Assembly: GCA_947258715.1 (NCBI GenBank)
Contig: CAMYJH010000012.1
Span: 62,001-126,000 of the forward strand
Direction: 5' to 3'
Length of the DNA stretch: 64,000 nt
DNA from: an uncultured Gammaproteobacteria bacterium
GTDB taxonomy: Bacteria > Pseudomonadota > Gammaproteobacteria > HK1
Below, piece by piece: positions 63,536-64,000 of the stretch (its first letter is position 1; every line of letters starts with the position of its first letter). The notes under the pieces were generated by a model that saw nothing but the letters and a program-made list of their open reading frames with translations, ran no database searches and had not been told where the DNA came from. A program made the position numbers and the translations under genes.

Positions 63536-64000
63536 TCAGACCACTACGTTGACCAGCTTCCCTGGCACCACGATGAGCTTGCGGATGGCTTTGCCCTCGA
63601 CAAATCGCTGCACGTTAGGATTCTCCAGCGCTTCGCTCTCTATGGTTTCGCGATCCGCTGACTTGCTCACCTGAATGTGACCGCGAAGTTTACCGTTCAC
63701 CTGCACTACCAGGTCGATGGCGTCGCGCTCCATGGCGGCATCTTCGGCCACCGGCCAGCCTTCGTCGATGATCGCGGTGTCGTGACCGAGCTCCCGCCAG
63801 AGCACGTGAGATGCGTGGGGTACGATTGGCGCCAGTAGTAGCACTACGGCATCGAGCCCTTCTCGCATGATGGCGCGTCCCGTCGGCGAGACATCGTCGC
63901 TTTTGGCCATTGCATTGACCAGCTCCATTACCGCGGCGATAGCTGTATTGAAGGTGTAGCGTCGGCCGACGTCATCGCTGACCTTGGCGATAGTCTCGTG
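63536..64000 (-). CDS. leuS: leucyl-tRNA synthetase, C-terminal part (partial, runs off right edge)
   Basis: The frame is open to the window edge and ends TAG/TGA at 63536. It covers the anticodon-binding end and C-terminal domain of LeuRS: FNTAIAAVMELVNAM, LLLAPIVPHASHVLWRELG, WPVAEDAAMERDAIDLVVQVNGKLRG and the final KAIRKLIVVPGKLVNVVV. It charges tRNA-Leu. The catalytic HIGH/KMSKS part is outside the window. It heads the operon leuS-lptE-holA-proA. Confidence 0.96.
   Translation of the reverse strand, partial: HETIAKVSDDVGRRYTFNTAIAAVMELVNAMAKSDDVSPTGRAIMREGLDAVVLLLAPIVPHASHVLWRELGHDTAIIDEGWPVAEDAAMERDAIDLVVQVNGKLRGHIQVSKSADRETIESEALENPNVQRFVEGKAIRKLIVVPGKLVNVVV

Overview
The window looks like a chromosomal segment of a high-GC gammaproteobacterium, probably free-living and aerobic. 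The best taxonomic clue is the run leuS-lptE-holA-proA-nadD-rsfS-rlmH-(small ORF)-maf at the right end (58.1-64 kb, all minus strand), a gene order typical of Gammaproteobacteria. DUF3422, DUF1488, a BepA-like M48 protease and lptE fit the same assignment. Several accessory genes (Liv transporter with DUF6867, MttB-family methyltransferases, DMGDH-like flavoprotein, DddP-like M24 protein) resemble sets common in Alphaproteobacteria and may have been acquired. The taxonomic call is inference.

Layout. 0-11.3 kb: end of a membrane sensor, a CMD-family protein and an SDR, the slipin/NfeD membrane protease pair, an RNA-binding protein, DUF1488, then a tripartite tricarboxylate transporter operon (tctC-tctB-tctA) followed by two tandemly duplicated alpha/beta hydrolases and an aldo/keto reductase. 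11.4-21.2 kb: mostly stand-alone genes (coiled-coil membrane protein, pirin, DUF3422, TPR protein, FKBP isomerase), two genes broken by single-base frameshifts (a methyltransferase and a TauE permease), and a small mercury module (merF, a GDCCVxC-type protein, divergent merR) with a textbook 19-bp-spacer MerR promoter. 21.2-49.4 kb: an accessory region centred on methylated-amine chemistry: malate synthase G, a dimethylglycine/sarcosine-dehydrogenase-like flavoprotein with a GcvT tail, a DddP-like M24 protein, a GlxA/GbdR-type AraC regulator, two MttB-family (non-pyrrolysine) methyltransferases, and a complete Liv-type ABC transporter. It is interrupted by a scar zone (28.7-33.1 kb) between two decayed IS91-family remnants, holding a cytochrome c, a low-GC sulfotransferase and a dehydrogenase truncated against an IS6 transposase stump. 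A copper module (copA, cueR, CueR-type promoter) lies at 44.7-47.8 kb. 50-57.9 kb: BepA-like protease, then a pyrophosphate set: PPi-type phosphofructokinase, membrane pyrophosphatase, soluble pyrophosphatase; then a PuuB-like oxidase. 58-64 kb: the housekeeping operon.

The most distinctive non-coding feature is a family of inverted heptamer arrays. Two full elements (1.82-2.02 kb and 53.55-53.75 kb) have a degenerate GCGTGAC-type arm, a conserved TTGACA-N16-TACGCT segment and a perfect (GCATCAC)n array in opposite orientation; a divergent AT-rich relative sits at the 3' end of proA. In two of the three loci the stop codon of the neighbouring gene lies inside the heptamer. A second repeat family, a perfect 33-34 bp hairpin with compensatory base changes between copies, brackets a VOC gene near 37 kb. 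No rRNA, tRNA or CRISPR array was seen.
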